Of a DNA stretch of 64,000 nucleotides, positions 16,634 through 28,191 are shown in pieces. Positions within the stretch are counted from its first letter, which is position 1, and each line of letters opens with the position of its first letter. Position numbers and translations under genes: made by a program. The notes beneath the pieces are model-generated. The model was not told the origin of the DNA. It was given only the letters and a program-made list of their open reading frames with translations, and ran no database searches. The stretch covers positions 248,001-312,000 of the forward strand of contig NZ_JAMTCR010000004.1 in assembly GCF_024171945.1 (NCBI RefSeq), given 5' to 3'. The stretch comes from Actinokineospora globicatena. GTDB taxonomy: Bacteria > Actinomycetota > Actinomycetes > Mycobacteriales > Pseudonocardiaceae.

Positions 16634-17413
16634 CTATTCCAGGGCAGCGAAAACTGCCGCTACGAATTCCGCTGGGGGTTGGTAGCCGTGGGCCTCGACC
16701 AGGTGGACGATCATCGTGGGGACCGCGTAGGGGATCTCGTCCGCGCTGGGGATGATGAGTTGGCCGCTGCGGCGGTCGTCGGTGTCCGATGTGTACCACT
16801 CGTGGCAGACGGGGCAGGCGCGGGGGCTGGAGGTCCAGTTCTTGTGCGTGGCGTCGAGCTGGCGCAGGGCGGCGAGCAGGTCGTGGTCGACCGGGCCGCC
16901 GGTGAAGTCGTGTTCGGGGTTGAGCCAGCCGACCCAGCGGACGGGATCGTCATCTTCGAAGCCCTCGGACAGGTCAGGTTGGGGGGTCGGGACCCGGGTA
17001 CCCCAGGGGCCGACCTTGGCCGAGGCGGTGAGCACGGCGTCGACGAACGCCTGTGGGGGTTGGTATCCGTGTTCGGCGACGTAGTGCGCGACTGTGGTCG
17101 GCGCGGCGTACACGGTGCCGTCTCGGCTGGTCACTTGGATTTCGGCCGAGCCGAGGTGGACCGTCCCGTTGAAACCTTCCTCGAACGAGGTCGGTAGGTG
17201 CGTGTGCACCCCGCAGAACGGGCACCCGTGGTACCCGCGCATCTGCCGCACGCTGTGCGACATCGACAGCCGCAAGAGGGCGTGGACGAGCGCCGGGTCC
17301 ACCGGCCCCTGGTGGTACGGCTCGCCCACGTCCAGCCAACCCACGTTCAAGCGCTCTGCCCCTGCCGTCGTTGGCGTGTACCGATACGGCGACAAGTCCG
17401 GGTAGTAGGTCAT
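16634..17413 (-). CDS. Two-domain CxxC...HxxxxH protein, paralogue 4 of 4 (intact)
   Basis: Full-length two-domain member, 259 residues. Domain A: YPDLSPYRYT, VGWLDVGEPYHQGP, ALVHALLRLSMSHSVRQMRG, HGCPFCGVHTH, LGSAEIQV, YAAPTTVAHYVAEHGYQPP. Domain B: PDLSEGFEDDDPVRWVGWLN, DFTGGPVDHDLLAALRQLDA, RACPVCHEWYTSD, MIVHLVEAHGYQPPAEFVAA. Each domain keeps C-x2-C and H-x4-H. The doubling suggests an internal fusion of two tandem single-domain copies. No catalytic motif is recognisable. It begins 22 bp after the truB stop on the same strand, so the array may be transcribed with the MFS-truB unit. Function unknown. Confidence 0.72.
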   Translation of the reverse strand: MTYYPDLSPYRYTPTTAGAERLNVGWLDVGEPYHQGPVDPALVHALLRLSMSHSVRQMRGYHGCPFCGVHTHLPTSFEEGFNGTVHLGSAEIQVTSRDGTVYAAPTTVAHYVAEHGYQPPQAFVDAVLTASAKVGPWGTRVPTPQPDLSEGFEDDDPVRWVGWLNPEHDFTGGPVDHDLLAALRQLDATHKNWTSSPRACPVCHEWYTSDTDDRRSGQLIIPSADEIPYAVPTMIVHLVEAHGYQPPAEFVAAVFAALE

Positions 17414-17435
17414 GACCTACCGCTACCAGAGTGGA

Positions 17436-18326
17436 TCAAGACACGTTCAAGGCCACCAGGGCTCGGGCGGAGTTGCCCTCGTCCACGCCCAGTGCCACCG
17501 CGGTCCCAGCCGGGTCGAAGATGCCGTATGTCCCCGTGATTCCCGCCGCTGGGATGCGCTTGCCGTGGGACAGGGCGATCGCCTCTACGCGGTCGAGGTC
17601 GCGGCGGGGGAAGGCGGTGGTTACGGCGGCGGCCATGTCCAGGGACAGGCCTGGTGACTCCTCCAGTGCCTCCAAGGTCCGGGCCACCCGCAGGTCGAAC
17701 GGTCCCACCGTTGTCCGCCGGAGCGCGCCCAAGTGCCCGCCGACCCCGAGGGCCACGCCGAGGTCACGGGCCAGCGCGCGCACGTAAGTCCCGGATGAAC
17801 AGTCCACCATCACGTCCAGCTCCACGGTCGAGGCCGTCCGCGTGGTGGCCAGGAGGTCGAACCGGAACACCGTCACCGGTCGGGCGGCCAGTTGGACGTC
17901 CTCCCCGGCCCGCACCCGCGCGTACGCCCGTTTCCCGTCGACCTTCACCGCGCTCACCGAGCTGGGCACCTGCTGGATCGGGCCGGTCAGGTCCGCGATG
18001 CCCGCCGTGATGGCCTCGTCCGTGACGCCCGTCGGGTCGGCCGTGGTCAGGGTCTCGCCCTCGGCGTCGTCGGTGGTGGTGGCGGAGCCGAGGCGGATGG
18101 AGGCGAGGTAGGTCTTGCGGTCCAGGGCCAGGTGGCCGAGCAGCTTGGTCGCGCGCTCCACACCCAGGACCAGGACGCCGGTGGCCATCGGGTCGAGGGT
18201 GCCTGCGTGGCCGACCTTGCGGGTGCCGATGATCCGGCGGACCCGGGCCACGACGTCGTGGGAGGTCATGCCGGGGGCCTTGTCGACGACGATCAGGCCG
18301 GGGGGGACTGCTGCACGCTGGGACAC
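17436..18326 (-). CDS. truB: tRNA pseudouridine-55 synthase TruB
   Basis: Converts U55 to pseudouridine in the T-loop of tRNAs. The 296-residue protein has LIVVDKAPGMTSHDVVARVR, the catalytic motif GHAGTLDPMATG with Asp45, RKTYLASIRLG, QVPSSVSAVKVDGKRAYARV and CSSGTYVRALARDLG, followed by a C-terminal domain of the actinobacterial type. The GTG at 18326 gives a normal N-terminus; reading further upstream runs into the MFS gene. It lies 11 bp after the MFS gene on the same strand. ribF, the usual partner, is divergent on the other side of the MFS gene. Confidence 0.96.
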   Translation of the reverse strand: MSQRAAVPPGLIVVDKAPGMTSHDVVARVRRIIGTRKVGHAGTLDPMATGVLVLGVERATKLLGHLALDRKTYLASIRLGSATTTDDAEGETLTTADPTGVTDEAITAGIADLTGPIQQVPSSVSAVKVDGKRAYARVRAGEDVQLAARPVTVFRFDLLATTRTASTVELDVMVDCSSGTYVRALARDLGVALGVGGHLGALRRTTVGPFDLRVARTLEALEESPGLSLDMAAAVTTAFPRRDLDRVEAIALSHGKRIPAAGITGTYGIFDPAGTAVALGVDEGNSARALVALNVS

Positions 18327-18337
18327 GAGCGGCAATC

Positions 18338-19684
18338 TTAAGAGGCCGCCGCTTCCTGTTCCGCCGGGATGTCCCACGGCCTGCGCCGGATGCGGACCGG
18401 GACCTCGTCGCCCCTGGTCTCGGCGGCGAACACGGCGGCCCGCGCGCGGCGCCACCACACCAGGGTGCGCCACGAGCCGAGCAGCAGCACGACCGCCACG
18501 GCCAGGAACGCGAAGCGGAACGTCGACGGTCCCGCCGAGGCCGTGTCGCCGCCGATCAGCAGGCCGATGCCGAACGCGGTGACGGTCGTCGCGGTGAAGC
18601 CGCCCACGTTCACCACGCCCGTCGCGGTGCCGACCCGGTGGATGGGGTTGTAGTCGCGGGCCAGGGCGAACGCCACGCCGGAGAGCGGGCCGCCGACGGC
18701 GAGGACCGCGAACGCCACGGCGGCCACCGGTGCCGGGACCACGCCGCCCGGCCAGCCGAGCAGCACCGCCCACACCACCATCGCCGCCGCCAGGAACCCG
18801 GCGACCATCGGCACCCGGCTCTCCGGCCACCGCCCCATCACCTGCCCGATCACCGGACCGGTGACCATCGCCACGATCACCAGCAAGCTCAGCACCGACC
18901 CGGCGGCGGCGGGGGACAGGCCCTGCGCCTGCACCAGGTACGGGAAGCCCCACAGCAGGCCGAGCACCCCGGGGCTGAACATCGTCGAGAAGTGCACCCA
19001 GAACCCCAGCCGCGTCCCCGGGACCCGCCAGGCCGCCCGGACCTGGCCGACCACGTCCCGCAGCGACGTCGCCGCCCGCGGTTCCTGCTCGCCGTCGGGG
19101 GTGTCGCGCACCCGGAACAGCACCACCAGCGAGTACGCCGCCGTCGCCGCGCCCGCGATGGCGAACGTCGAGGTCCAGCCCGCGTTGGCCAGCAGGAAGG
19201 TCAGCGGGACGGTCGCCAGCAGGTTCCCCACCTGCCCGAGCGCGGCGGTGACCGACGACAGCACGGCGTACTTGCGCGGCGGGTAGTGCGCGGCGACCAC
19301 CCGCAGCACGCTCACGAACGTCATCGCGTCGCCCAGCCCCAGCACGGCGCGGGCGACCAGGGCCAGCGGGTACGAGGCGGCGATCGCGAACAGGACCTGG
19401 CCCAGGCCCATGCACAACGCGGCGGCGGTCAGCACCCGGCGCGGGCCGAACCGGTCGACCAGCAGCCCGGTCGGTACCTGCATCGCCGCGTAGACGCCGA
19501 TCTGCAGCACGGTGAAGGTGCCCAGTTCGGCGGCGGTGATGCCGAAGCGGTCGGCGGCCTGCAGCCCGGCGACGCCCAACGATGTCCGGTGGAACACCGC
19601 GAGCAGGTACACCGCGACGGCGGCGGCCCAGACCAGCAGTGCCCGGCGCCCGGTGGCTGGCAACGGCCCGCTCCTCTCGTCCAC
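18338..19684 (-). CDS. MFS transporter, 12 predicted membrane segments
   Basis: Major facilitator superfamily carrier of about 448 residues. First half: LLVWAAAVAVYLLAVFHRTS, VLQIGVYAAMQVPTGLLVDR with the A-loop DRFGPRRVL; second half: GFWVHFSTMFSPGVLGLLWG, RDYNPIHRVGTATGVVNVGG. Substrate cannot be predicted. The annotated start is GTG at 19684; a TTG at 19663 has a better Shine-Dalgarno (GAGAGGAG seven bases upstream) and would remove seven residues. It is probably cotranscribed with truB. A TTAGC-N3-GCTAA palindrome sits about 30 bp upstream of the start and may regulate it. Confidence 0.85.
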   Translation of the reverse strand: MDERSGPLPATGRRALLVWAAAVAVYLLAVFHRTSLGVAGLQAADRFGITAAELGTFTVLQIGVYAAMQVPTGLLVDRFGPRRVLTAAALCMGLGQVLFAIAASYPLALVARAVLGLGDAMTFVSVLRVVAAHYPPRKYAVLSSVTAALGQVGNLLATVPLTFLLANAGWTSTFAIAGAATAAYSLVVLFRVRDTPDGEQEPRAATSLRDVVGQVRAAWRVPGTRLGFWVHFSTMFSPGVLGLLWGFPYLVQAQGLSPAAAGSVLSLLVIVAMVTGPVIGQVMGRWPESRVPMVAGFLAAAMVVWAVLLGWPGGVVPAPVAAVAFAVLAVGGPLSGVAFALARDYNPIHRVGTATGVVNVGGFTATTVTAFGIGLLIGGDTASAGPSTFRFAFLAVAVVLLLGSWRTLVWWRRARAAVFAAETRGDEVPVRIRRRPWDIPAEQEAAAS

Positions 19685-19714
19685 CCGGGACCATCGGGGG
19701 AGGTGACGCGATTA

Positions 19715-19727
19715 TTAGCCTAGCTAA
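19715..19727. promoter_or_regulatory. TTAGC-N3-GCTAA inverted repeat between MFS and ribF
   Basis: Short AT-richer palindrome in the divergent gap, 31 bp upstream of the MFS start and about 100 bp from ribF. The TTAG/CTAA arms recall the half sites of DtxR/IdeR iron boxes but the full 19-bp consensus is not matched. A transporter operator is a reasonable inference. Confidence 0.3.
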
Positions 19728-19830
19728 GCGTGTGACCGCGCACACCCGCCGAACCGGGGAGTTCGGTCACACCCGAACCACCCCGCCCTGGTGCCGACCG
19801 CGGCGGCGGCGACCCACTAGGCTCGGCACC

Positions 19831-20766
19831 GTGCAGCGTTGGCGCGGTCTGGCGGACCTACCCGGGGGCTGGGGTCGCTGTGTGGCGACCATCGGCGTGT
19901 TCGACGGAGTCCACCGCGGCCACCAGGAGTTGATCTCCCGGGCGGTCGCGCTCGCCACCGAGCGGGACCTGCCCAGCGTGGTGCTCACCTTCGACCCGCA
20001 CCCCTCCGAGGTGGTCCGCCCCGGCAGCCACCCGGCCCAGCTGACCACCCTGCACCGCAAGGCGGAGCTGGTGGAGGAGCTGGGCGTGGACGTGTTCTGC
20101 GTGCTGCCGTTCACCCCGGAGCTGTCCAAGGTGGCCCCGGACGAGTTCGTGCACGAGATCCTGGTCGAGCGCCTGCACGCCGCCGCCGTCGTGGTCGGCG
20201 AGAACTTCACCTTCGGCAACCGCGCCGCGGGCACCGTCGAGCTGCTGACCACCCTCGGCCAGCGCTTCGGCTTCACCACCGAGGGCGCCGAGCTGGTGAC
20301 GGCGGGGGAGCTGGCGTTCTCCTCCACCTACATCCGCTCCTGCATCGACGCGGGCGACGTGCGCGCCGCGGCCACCGCGCTCGGGCGGCCGCACCGGCTC
20401 GAGGGCATCGTGGTGCGCGGCGACGGGCGCGGCCACGAGCTGGGCTTCCCGACCGCCAACCTGTCCACCCCGCGCTTCGCCGCGGTCCCGGCCGACGGGG
20501 TCTACGCGGGACGGTTCACCCTGCTCAACGGGCACAACCGGCCGCCGCTGACCACCGCGGTCTCGGTCGGCACCAACCCGACCTTCTCCGGCCGCGAACG
20601 CCGGGTCGAGGCCTTCGTGCTCGACGTCGACGAAGACTTCTACGGCCAGCGGGTCGCGGTCGACTTCGTCGAGCGGCTGCGCCAGATGGAGCGCTTCGCC
20701 AGCACCGAGGCCCTGGTCGAGCAGATGCACCGCGATGTCGCCCGAACCAGGGAGCTGCTCGCCTGA
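19831..20766 (+). CDS. ribF: Bifunctional riboflavin kinase / FAD synthetase RibF
   Basis: Phosphorylates riboflavin to FMN and adenylates FMN to FAD. The 311-residue protein has the N-terminal nucleotidyl-transferase motif ATIGVFDGVHRGHQELI (residues 21-37), TFDPHPSEVVRPG, VGENFTFGNRAAG, and SSTYIRSCIDAGDV, and the C-terminal kinase motif GHELGFPTANLSTP with GVYAGRF. The GTG at 19831 gives MQRWRGLADLPGGWG, the common family N-terminus. It diverges from the MFS-truB unit and precedes an HTH gene and the rpsO-pnp region. Confidence 0.96.
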   Translation: MQRWRGLADLPGGWGRCVATIGVFDGVHRGHQELISRAVALATERDLPSVVLTFDPHPSEVVRPGSHPAQLTTLHRKAELVEELGVDVFCVLPFTPELSKVAPDEFVHEILVERLHAAAVVVGENFTFGNRAAGTVELLTTLGQRFGFTTEGAELVTAGELAFSSTYIRSCIDAGDVRAAATALGRPHRLEGIVVRGDGRGHELGFPTANLSTPRFAAVPADGVYAGRFTLLNGHNRPPLTTAVSVGTNPTFSGRERRVEAFVLDVDEDFYGQRVAVDFVERLRQMERFASTEALVEQMHRDVARTRELLA

Positions 20767-20880
20767 CCATCCGCCCCGGACGGTCACCCTGGTGGTTATC
20801 CCACGAAACGAACAGCTGGGCCGGCAAGATACACCCGAGGTCAGGGGGGACCGGTCCGGACACTAGGGGAGAGGCGGCGG

Positions 20881-21351
20881 GTGGAGGACCACAAGATCGT
20901 CCAACGCAACATCGCGTTGCAGCGCGAGTGGTACGGGGAGCCGCTCGGCGACCGGGTGCGCAGGTTGGTGGTGGCCTTCGACGTGTCCCAGGCCAACCTC
21001 GCCGACGTGCTCGGCATCAGCGCGCCGATGCTCAGCCAGGTGATGAGCGGCCGCCGCGCCAAGATCGGCAACCCCGCGGTGCTGGCCCGGCTGATCATGC
21101 TCGAGCGCAAGATCCTCACCCCCGAGGTCGCCTCCGGCCGCCGGGAGGCCCTGCAGCGCGCGCTCGACGACGTCCGCGCCTCCAAACCCGCCGTGACCAG
21201 GGACAACCTGCCCGTCGACGTCGGCCGCAGCGCCATCCTCGCGCTGCGCAGGCTGGCCTCCGCCGAGGACCTCACCGAGGCGGCCGGGATGCTCGACGAC
21301 CGCTTCCCCGACCTGGCCGACCTGCTGCGCCGCGCCGGAAAGCGCACGTGA
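20881..21351 (+). CDS. XRE-type helix-turn-helix DNA-binding protein
   Basis: Predicted transcriptional regulator of 156 residues. The HTH spans about 36-62 (VSQANLADVLGISAPMLSQV followed by MSGRRAKIGNP), and a helical C-terminal region (SAILALRRLASAEDLTEAAG, LDDRFPDLADLLRRAG) may mediate dimerisation. GTG start with GGGGAGAGG upstream. It overlaps the next gene by GTGA, so regulator and 2H phosphoesterase are coupled. Similar genes occur next to ribF in other Pseudonocardiaceae as far as I recall, but the target is unknown. Confidence 0.8.
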   Translation: MEDHKIVQRNIALQREWYGEPLGDRVRRLVVAFDVSQANLADVLGISAPMLSQVMSGRRAKIGNPAVLARLIMLERKILTPEVASGRREALQRALDDVRASKPAVTRDNLPVDVGRSAILALRRLASAEDLTEAAGMLDDRFPDLADLLRRAGKRT

Positions 21352-21905
21352 GCGGACCGACCCCGCGCCCTCCCGTCCCCGACCGACCGAGGCTGTTCTC
21401 CGCGTTCCCGCTCCCCGACGAGGTCGCCGACCACCTGGCCGCGCACCTGCCACCCACCCCCGACGGCCTCCGCGCCACGCCGCGCGAGCAGTGGCACGTC
21501 ACCGTCGGCTACTACGGCGTCGACGACCCCGCCCGGCGCCTCGCCAGGTTGGGTGAACGGGTGTCCGGGCTCCCGGCGCCCCGGCTGCGGATCAGCGGGT
21601 CCGGCACCTTCGCGGCGGTGTGCCTGGTGAAAATCGCTACCCCCGATCCGGTGGAGTTGCGTACCCTTGCCGAGGCGGCCGACTTCCACGAGGGCGGCCA
21701 CCCCGACTACCTCCCGCACGTGACCGTCGCGCGCTGGTCGACACCGACCACCAAGGGCGCCGAGATGGCCGCTGAGCTGCGGGGATACCAGGGCCCGCAG
21801 TGGGCTCCCGGGGAGTTGACGCTCTACGCCAGCGCCCACGGCGCCCACACCCCGCTCGGCGCGGTGCCCCTGCTCGGCAGGAACGCGCCAGGGGCGGGGT
21901 GCTAG
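21348..21905 (+). CDS. 2H phosphoesterase (2'-5' RNA ligase-like / ThpR-like)
   Basis: Protein of 185 residues in the 2H phosphoesterase superfamily, which hydrolyses 2',3'-cyclic phosphodiesters and can act as a 2'-5' RNA ligase in vitro. Both H-x-T-x signatures are present: WHVTVGYYG (around residues 46-54) and LPHVTVARW (around 125-133), spaced as in the family. The N-terminus RPRLFSAFPLPDEVADHLA is typical. GTG start overlaps the HTH stop. Physiological substrate unknown. Followed by rpsO after 84 bp. Confidence 0.85.
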   Translation: MSGPTPRPPVPDRPRLFSAFPLPDEVADHLAAHLPPTPDGLRATPREQWHVTVGYYGVDDPARRLARLGERVSGLPAPRLRISGSGTFAAVCLVKIATPDPVELRTLAEAADFHEGGHPDYLPHVTVARWSTPTTKGAEMAAELRGYQGPQWAPGELTLYASAHGAHTPLGAVPLLGRNAPGAGC

Positions 21906-21989
21906 CCTTGGCGTTTGGGTACGGCTGCGGTCCGTGGCGGCTGTTACCGACTCTCCCACACGGCACAGGCACCACCGAGGAGTTGACGA

Positions 21990-22259
21990 GTGGCTCTGTC
22001 CACCGAGCAGAAGAAGACGATCCTCACCGAGTACGGCGTGCACGACTCGGACACCGGATCGCCCGAGGCCCAGATCGCGCTGCTGACCAAGCGCATCAAG
22101 GACCTCACCGAGCACCTCAAGCAGCACAAGCACGACCACCACTCGCGGCGCGGACTGCTGCTGCTGGTCGGTCGCCGCAGGCGGCTGCTGAACTACCTGA
22201 CCAAGGTGGACATCGAGCGCTACCGGTCGCTGATCCAGCGGCTCGGCCTGCGCCGATAG
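21990..22259 (+). CDS. rpsO: 30S ribosomal protein S15
   Basis: Primary 16S rRNA-binding protein of 89 residues, the normal length. Visible: [60 protein letters not shown], ending [16 protein letters not shown] start at 21990 following a GAGG element. Own promoter likely in the 84-bp gap upstream. A strong terminator hairpin follows, and pnp lies further downstream as in most bacteria. Confidence 0.98.
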   Translation: MALSTEQKKTILTEYGVHDSDTGSPEAQIALLTKRIKDLTEHLKQHKHDHHSRRGLLLLVGRRRRLLNYLTKVDIERYRSLIQRLGLRR

Positions 22260-22266
22260 CTCGAAC

Positions 22267-22302
22267 CCCGGGGGGAGTGGCCACCAGGCCGCTCCCCCCG
22301 GG
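22267..22302 (+). terminator. Terminator between rpsO and pnp
   Basis: Sixteen-base-pair stem (22267-22282 with 22287-22302, one T-G wobble) and loop ACCA, starting 7 bases after the rpsO stop. No T-run. It should end or attenuate rpsO transcripts; readthrough would feed pnp. Confidence 0.7.
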
Positions 22303-22535
22303 TACATAACCCAACCGAAAACCCTACCCGCGCGTGCCGTAGCGGCACACAACCAGCGCGGGCGAACCACAACAGGCAGCACGCCGCGCGCCACGGGACC
22401 AGTTCGCCGGTCCTCGGTAGTGGTTCCCGCCGAGCCAAGAGGGCTCCGGGGACTTCGATCGAAGACCGGCCTCGTCATGAACCGCGACCCCGTGCTGGGT
22501 AGTGCGCTGGCCTGACGACGAGGAGTTATCCCTAC
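22303..22535 (+). other. Long pnp leader with small hairpins
   Basis: No gene. It holds GTGCCG-TAG-CGGCAC (22334-22348) and a palindrome TTCGATCGAA near 22456, then GAGGAG before the pnp ATG. pnp leaders in other bacteria are processed by RNase III and used for autoregulation, so this leader may play that part; inference only. Confidence 0.35.
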
Positions 22536-24787
22536 ATGACCGACATCGCTGTGCACGAGACCACGGCCGTCATCGACAACGGGTCCTACGGCACGCGCAC
22601 CGTCCGCTTCGAGACCGGCCGGTTGGCCCGCCAGGCGGCGGGCAGCGTCGTGGCCTACCTCGACGAGGAGACCATGCTGCTCTCGGCGACCACCGCCTCC
22701 AAGCAGCCGAAGGACCACTTCGACTTCTTCCCGCTCACCGTGGACGTCGAGGAGCGCATGTACGCCGTGGGTCGCATCCCCGGCGCGTTCTTCCGCCGCG
22801 AGGGCCGCCCGTCCACCGACGCGGTGCTCACCTGCAGGCTCATCGACCGGCCGCTGCGCCCGTCCTTCGTGGACGGTCTGCGCAACGAGATCCAGGTCGT
22901 GATCACCGTGCAGAGCCTCAACCCGCAGGACCTCTACGACGTGGTGGCCATCAACGCCGCCTCCGCCTCCACCCAGCTGGCGGGCCTGCCGTTCTCCGGC
23001 CCGATCGGCGGCGTGCGGGTCGCGCTCATCGGCCAGCAGTGGGTCGCCTTCCCGACCCACGACCAGCTCAAGACCGCCGTGTTCGACATGGTCGTCGCGG
23101 GTCGCGTCGTCGGTGACGACGTCGCGATCATGATGGTCGAGGCCGAGGCCACCGAGAACGTCACCGACCTGATCGCCGAGGGCGCGCAGGTGCCGACCGA
23201 GGAGGTCGTCGCCGCGGGTCTCGAGGCCGCCAAGCCGTTCATCCGCGCGCTGTGCGACGCGCAGGCGCAGCTGGCGTCGGTGGCCGCCAAGGCCACCCGC
23301 CCGTACCCGACGTTCCCGGCCTACCAGCCCGACGCCTTCACCGCGGTCGAGGCCGCGGTGAGCGACGAGCTCGCCGCCGCGCTGACCATCGGCGACAAGC
23401 AGGAGCGCGAGTCGCGCATCGACGAGGTCAAGGCCCTGGTGCTGGAGAAGGTCGGCGCGGTCGAGGGCGGTGCGTTCGACGGTCGCGAGAAGGAGGTCGG
23501 CGCCGCGTTCCGGTCGCTGAACAAGAAGCTGGTCCGCCAGCGGATCCTGCGCGACAAGGTCCGCATCGACGGCCGCGGCCTGACCGACATCCGCGGCCTG
23601 TCCGCCGAGGTCGCGCTCATCCCGCGGGCGCACGGCTCGGCGCTGTTCGAGCGCGGCGAGACCCAGATCCTGGGTGTCACCACGCTGAACATGCTGCGCC
23701 TCGAGCAGCAGATCGACTCGCTCTCGCCCGAGACGCACAAGCGCTACATGCACCACTACAACTTCCCGCCGTTCTCCACCGGTGAGACCGGCCGGGTCGG
23801 CTCGCCCAAGCGGCGCGAGATCGGCCACGGCGCGCTCGCCGAGCGGGCGCTGGCGCCGGTGCTGCCCAAGCGCGACGAGTTCCCCTACGCGATCCGCCAG
23901 GTCTCGGAAGCGTTGAGCTCCAACGGTTCCACCTCGATGGGCTCGGTCTGCGCGTCCACCATGTCGCTGCTCAACGCCGGTGTGCCGCTCAAGGCGCCGG
24001 TCTCGGGCATCGCGATGGGCCTGGTCTCCGACGAGGTCGACGGCGAGACCCGCTACGTCGCGCTGACCGACATCCTCGGTGCCGAGGACGCCTTCGGCGA
24101 CATGGACTTCAAGGTCGCGGGCACCAAGGAGTTCGTGACCGCGCTGCAGCTCGACACCAAGCTCGACGGCATCCCGTCGGAGGTGCTGGCCCAGGCGCTG
24201 AGCCAGGCCCGCGACGCGCGCTACACCATCCTGGAGGTCATGGCCGAGGCCATCGACGGCCCGGACGAGATGAGCCCGTACTCGCCGCGGGTGACCTCGG
24301 TGAAGATCCCGGTCGACAAGATCGGCGAGGTCATCGGCCCGAAGGGCAAGATGATCAACTCGATCACCGAGCAGACCGGTGCCGACATCTCCATCGAGGA
24401 CGACGGCACGATCTACGTCGGTGCCGCGGACGGCCCGTCCGCCGAGGCCGCGATCGGCCTGATCAACGCGATCGCCAACCCGCAGCTGCCCAAGGTCGGC
24501 GAGCGGTTCCTGGGCACGGTCGTCAAGACCGCCGCCTTCGGCGCCTTCGTCTCGCTGCTGCCGGGCAAGGACGGCCTGGTGCACATCTCCAAGCTGGGCA
24601 ACGGCAAGCGCGTCAACAAGGTCGAGGACGTGGTCAAGGTCGGCGACAAGCTCCGCGTGGAGATCGCCGACATCGACCAGCGCGGCAAGATCAGCCTCGT
24701 GCTGGTCAACGAGGAGGACGCCGCGGCGGGCACCACCGACGCCGACAGCGTCGTCGAGTCGGCCGAGGTCGAGGCGGCTCCCGCCCA

Positions 24788-24791
<4 letters not shown>
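22536..24791 (+). CDS. pnp: Polyribonucleotide nucleotidyltransferase (PNPase; guanosine pentaphosphate synthetase)
   Basis: Phosphorolytic 3'-5' exoribonuclease; in actinobacteria it can also make (p)ppGpp-related nucleotides. The 751-residue protein contains the first RNase PH domain ([20 protein letters not shown]), the helical linker, the second PH domain (RTDIRGL-type segment [28 protein letters not shown]-like [15 protein letters not shown]), the KH domain ([20 protein letters not shown], about 590-650) and the S1 domain ([20 protein letters not shown], about 655-730). ATG with GAGGAG upstream. The stop overlaps the next gene as GTGA, so the protease gene is coupled to it. Confidence 0.97.
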
Positions 24792-27419
<2,628 letters not shown>

Positions 27420-27534
27420 CTGTTCAGGGCCCGCTGGGGATTCGATGCGCATGGCTGCGGCCAGTGGTGGCCGATCTCCTTGCTAGGGCCTTGCGTCGAC
27501 CGTTTTGTAGGTCTGGCGGGTTAGCCTGGCCCGC

Positions 27535-28191
27535 ATGTCGACCTACGTGCTGTTGCCCGGTGCGGCGTCCGACTCGCGGCACTGGCGGTTGGTGGTGCCA
27601 GGGTTGCGCGCGCACGGGCACGACGTGATCACCCCGGACCTGCCGTGCGAGGACGACTCGGCGGGGTTCGACGAGTACGCCGATGTGGTGGTCGCGGCCG
27701 TGCGGGGGTACGGGGACCTGGTGGTGGTGGCCCAGTCGATGGCCGGGTTCACCGCGCCGATCGTGGCCACGCGGGTGCCGGTGAACCAGATCGTGCTGGT
27801 CAACGCGATGGTGCCGGTGGCGGGGGAGACCGGCGACCAGTGGTGGCGCACCTCCGGGTCGTCCGAGGCGATGCGGGCCAACGACGAGGCGCACGGGCGG
27901 GACCCGAACCGCGAGTTCGACCCGGTGGAGGTCTTCCTGCACGACATCCCCGAGGAGCTGTGGGACGACCCGCTGGACCAGTCGGGCACGCCGTTCGAGA
28001 AGCCGTGGCCGTTGGAGCGGTGGCCGGACGTGCCGACCAGGGCGGTGGCCAGCTCCGGCGACCGGCTGTTCCCGATCGGCTTCCAGCGCGAGCTGCTGCG
28101 CGAGCGCCTCGGCATCAGCCCGGTCGAGATCGCGGGCGGTCACCTGCCCGCGCTGGCCAACCCCGAAGAGCTGGTGCGGGCCCTGCTGTGA
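27535..28191 (+). CDS. Alpha/beta hydrolase
   Basis: Cytoplasmic hydrolase of 218 residues. N-terminal strand TYVLLPGAASDSRHWRLVVP and GHDVITPDLP are typical; the nucleophile elbow is AQSMAG, with Ser in place but Ala where the last Gly of G-x-S-x-G would be read one residue early; Asp is probably in SSGDRLFP and His in GGHLPALANPEELV. Similar to small EstC/salicylate-esterase-like hydrolases. It is translationally coupled (GTGA) to the ECF sigma factor gene downstream, suggesting a joint regulon. Substrate unknown. Confidence 0.8.
   Translation: MSTYVLLPGAASDSRHWRLVVPGLRAHGHDVITPDLPCEDDSAGFDEYADVVVAAVRGYGDLVVVAQSMAGFTAPIVATRVPVNQIVLVNAMVPVAGETGDQWWRTSGSSEAMRANDEAHGRDPNREFDPVEVFLHDIPEELWDDPLDQSGTPFEKPWPLERWPDVPTRAVASSGDRLFPIGFQRELLRERLGISPVEIAGGHLPALANPEELVRALL

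Noticed and set aside
14974..17413. Biosynthetic or mobile element reading of the paralogue array
   Set aside because: No transposase, integrase, terminal repeats or biosynthetic enzymes nearby; simple tandem duplication explains it.
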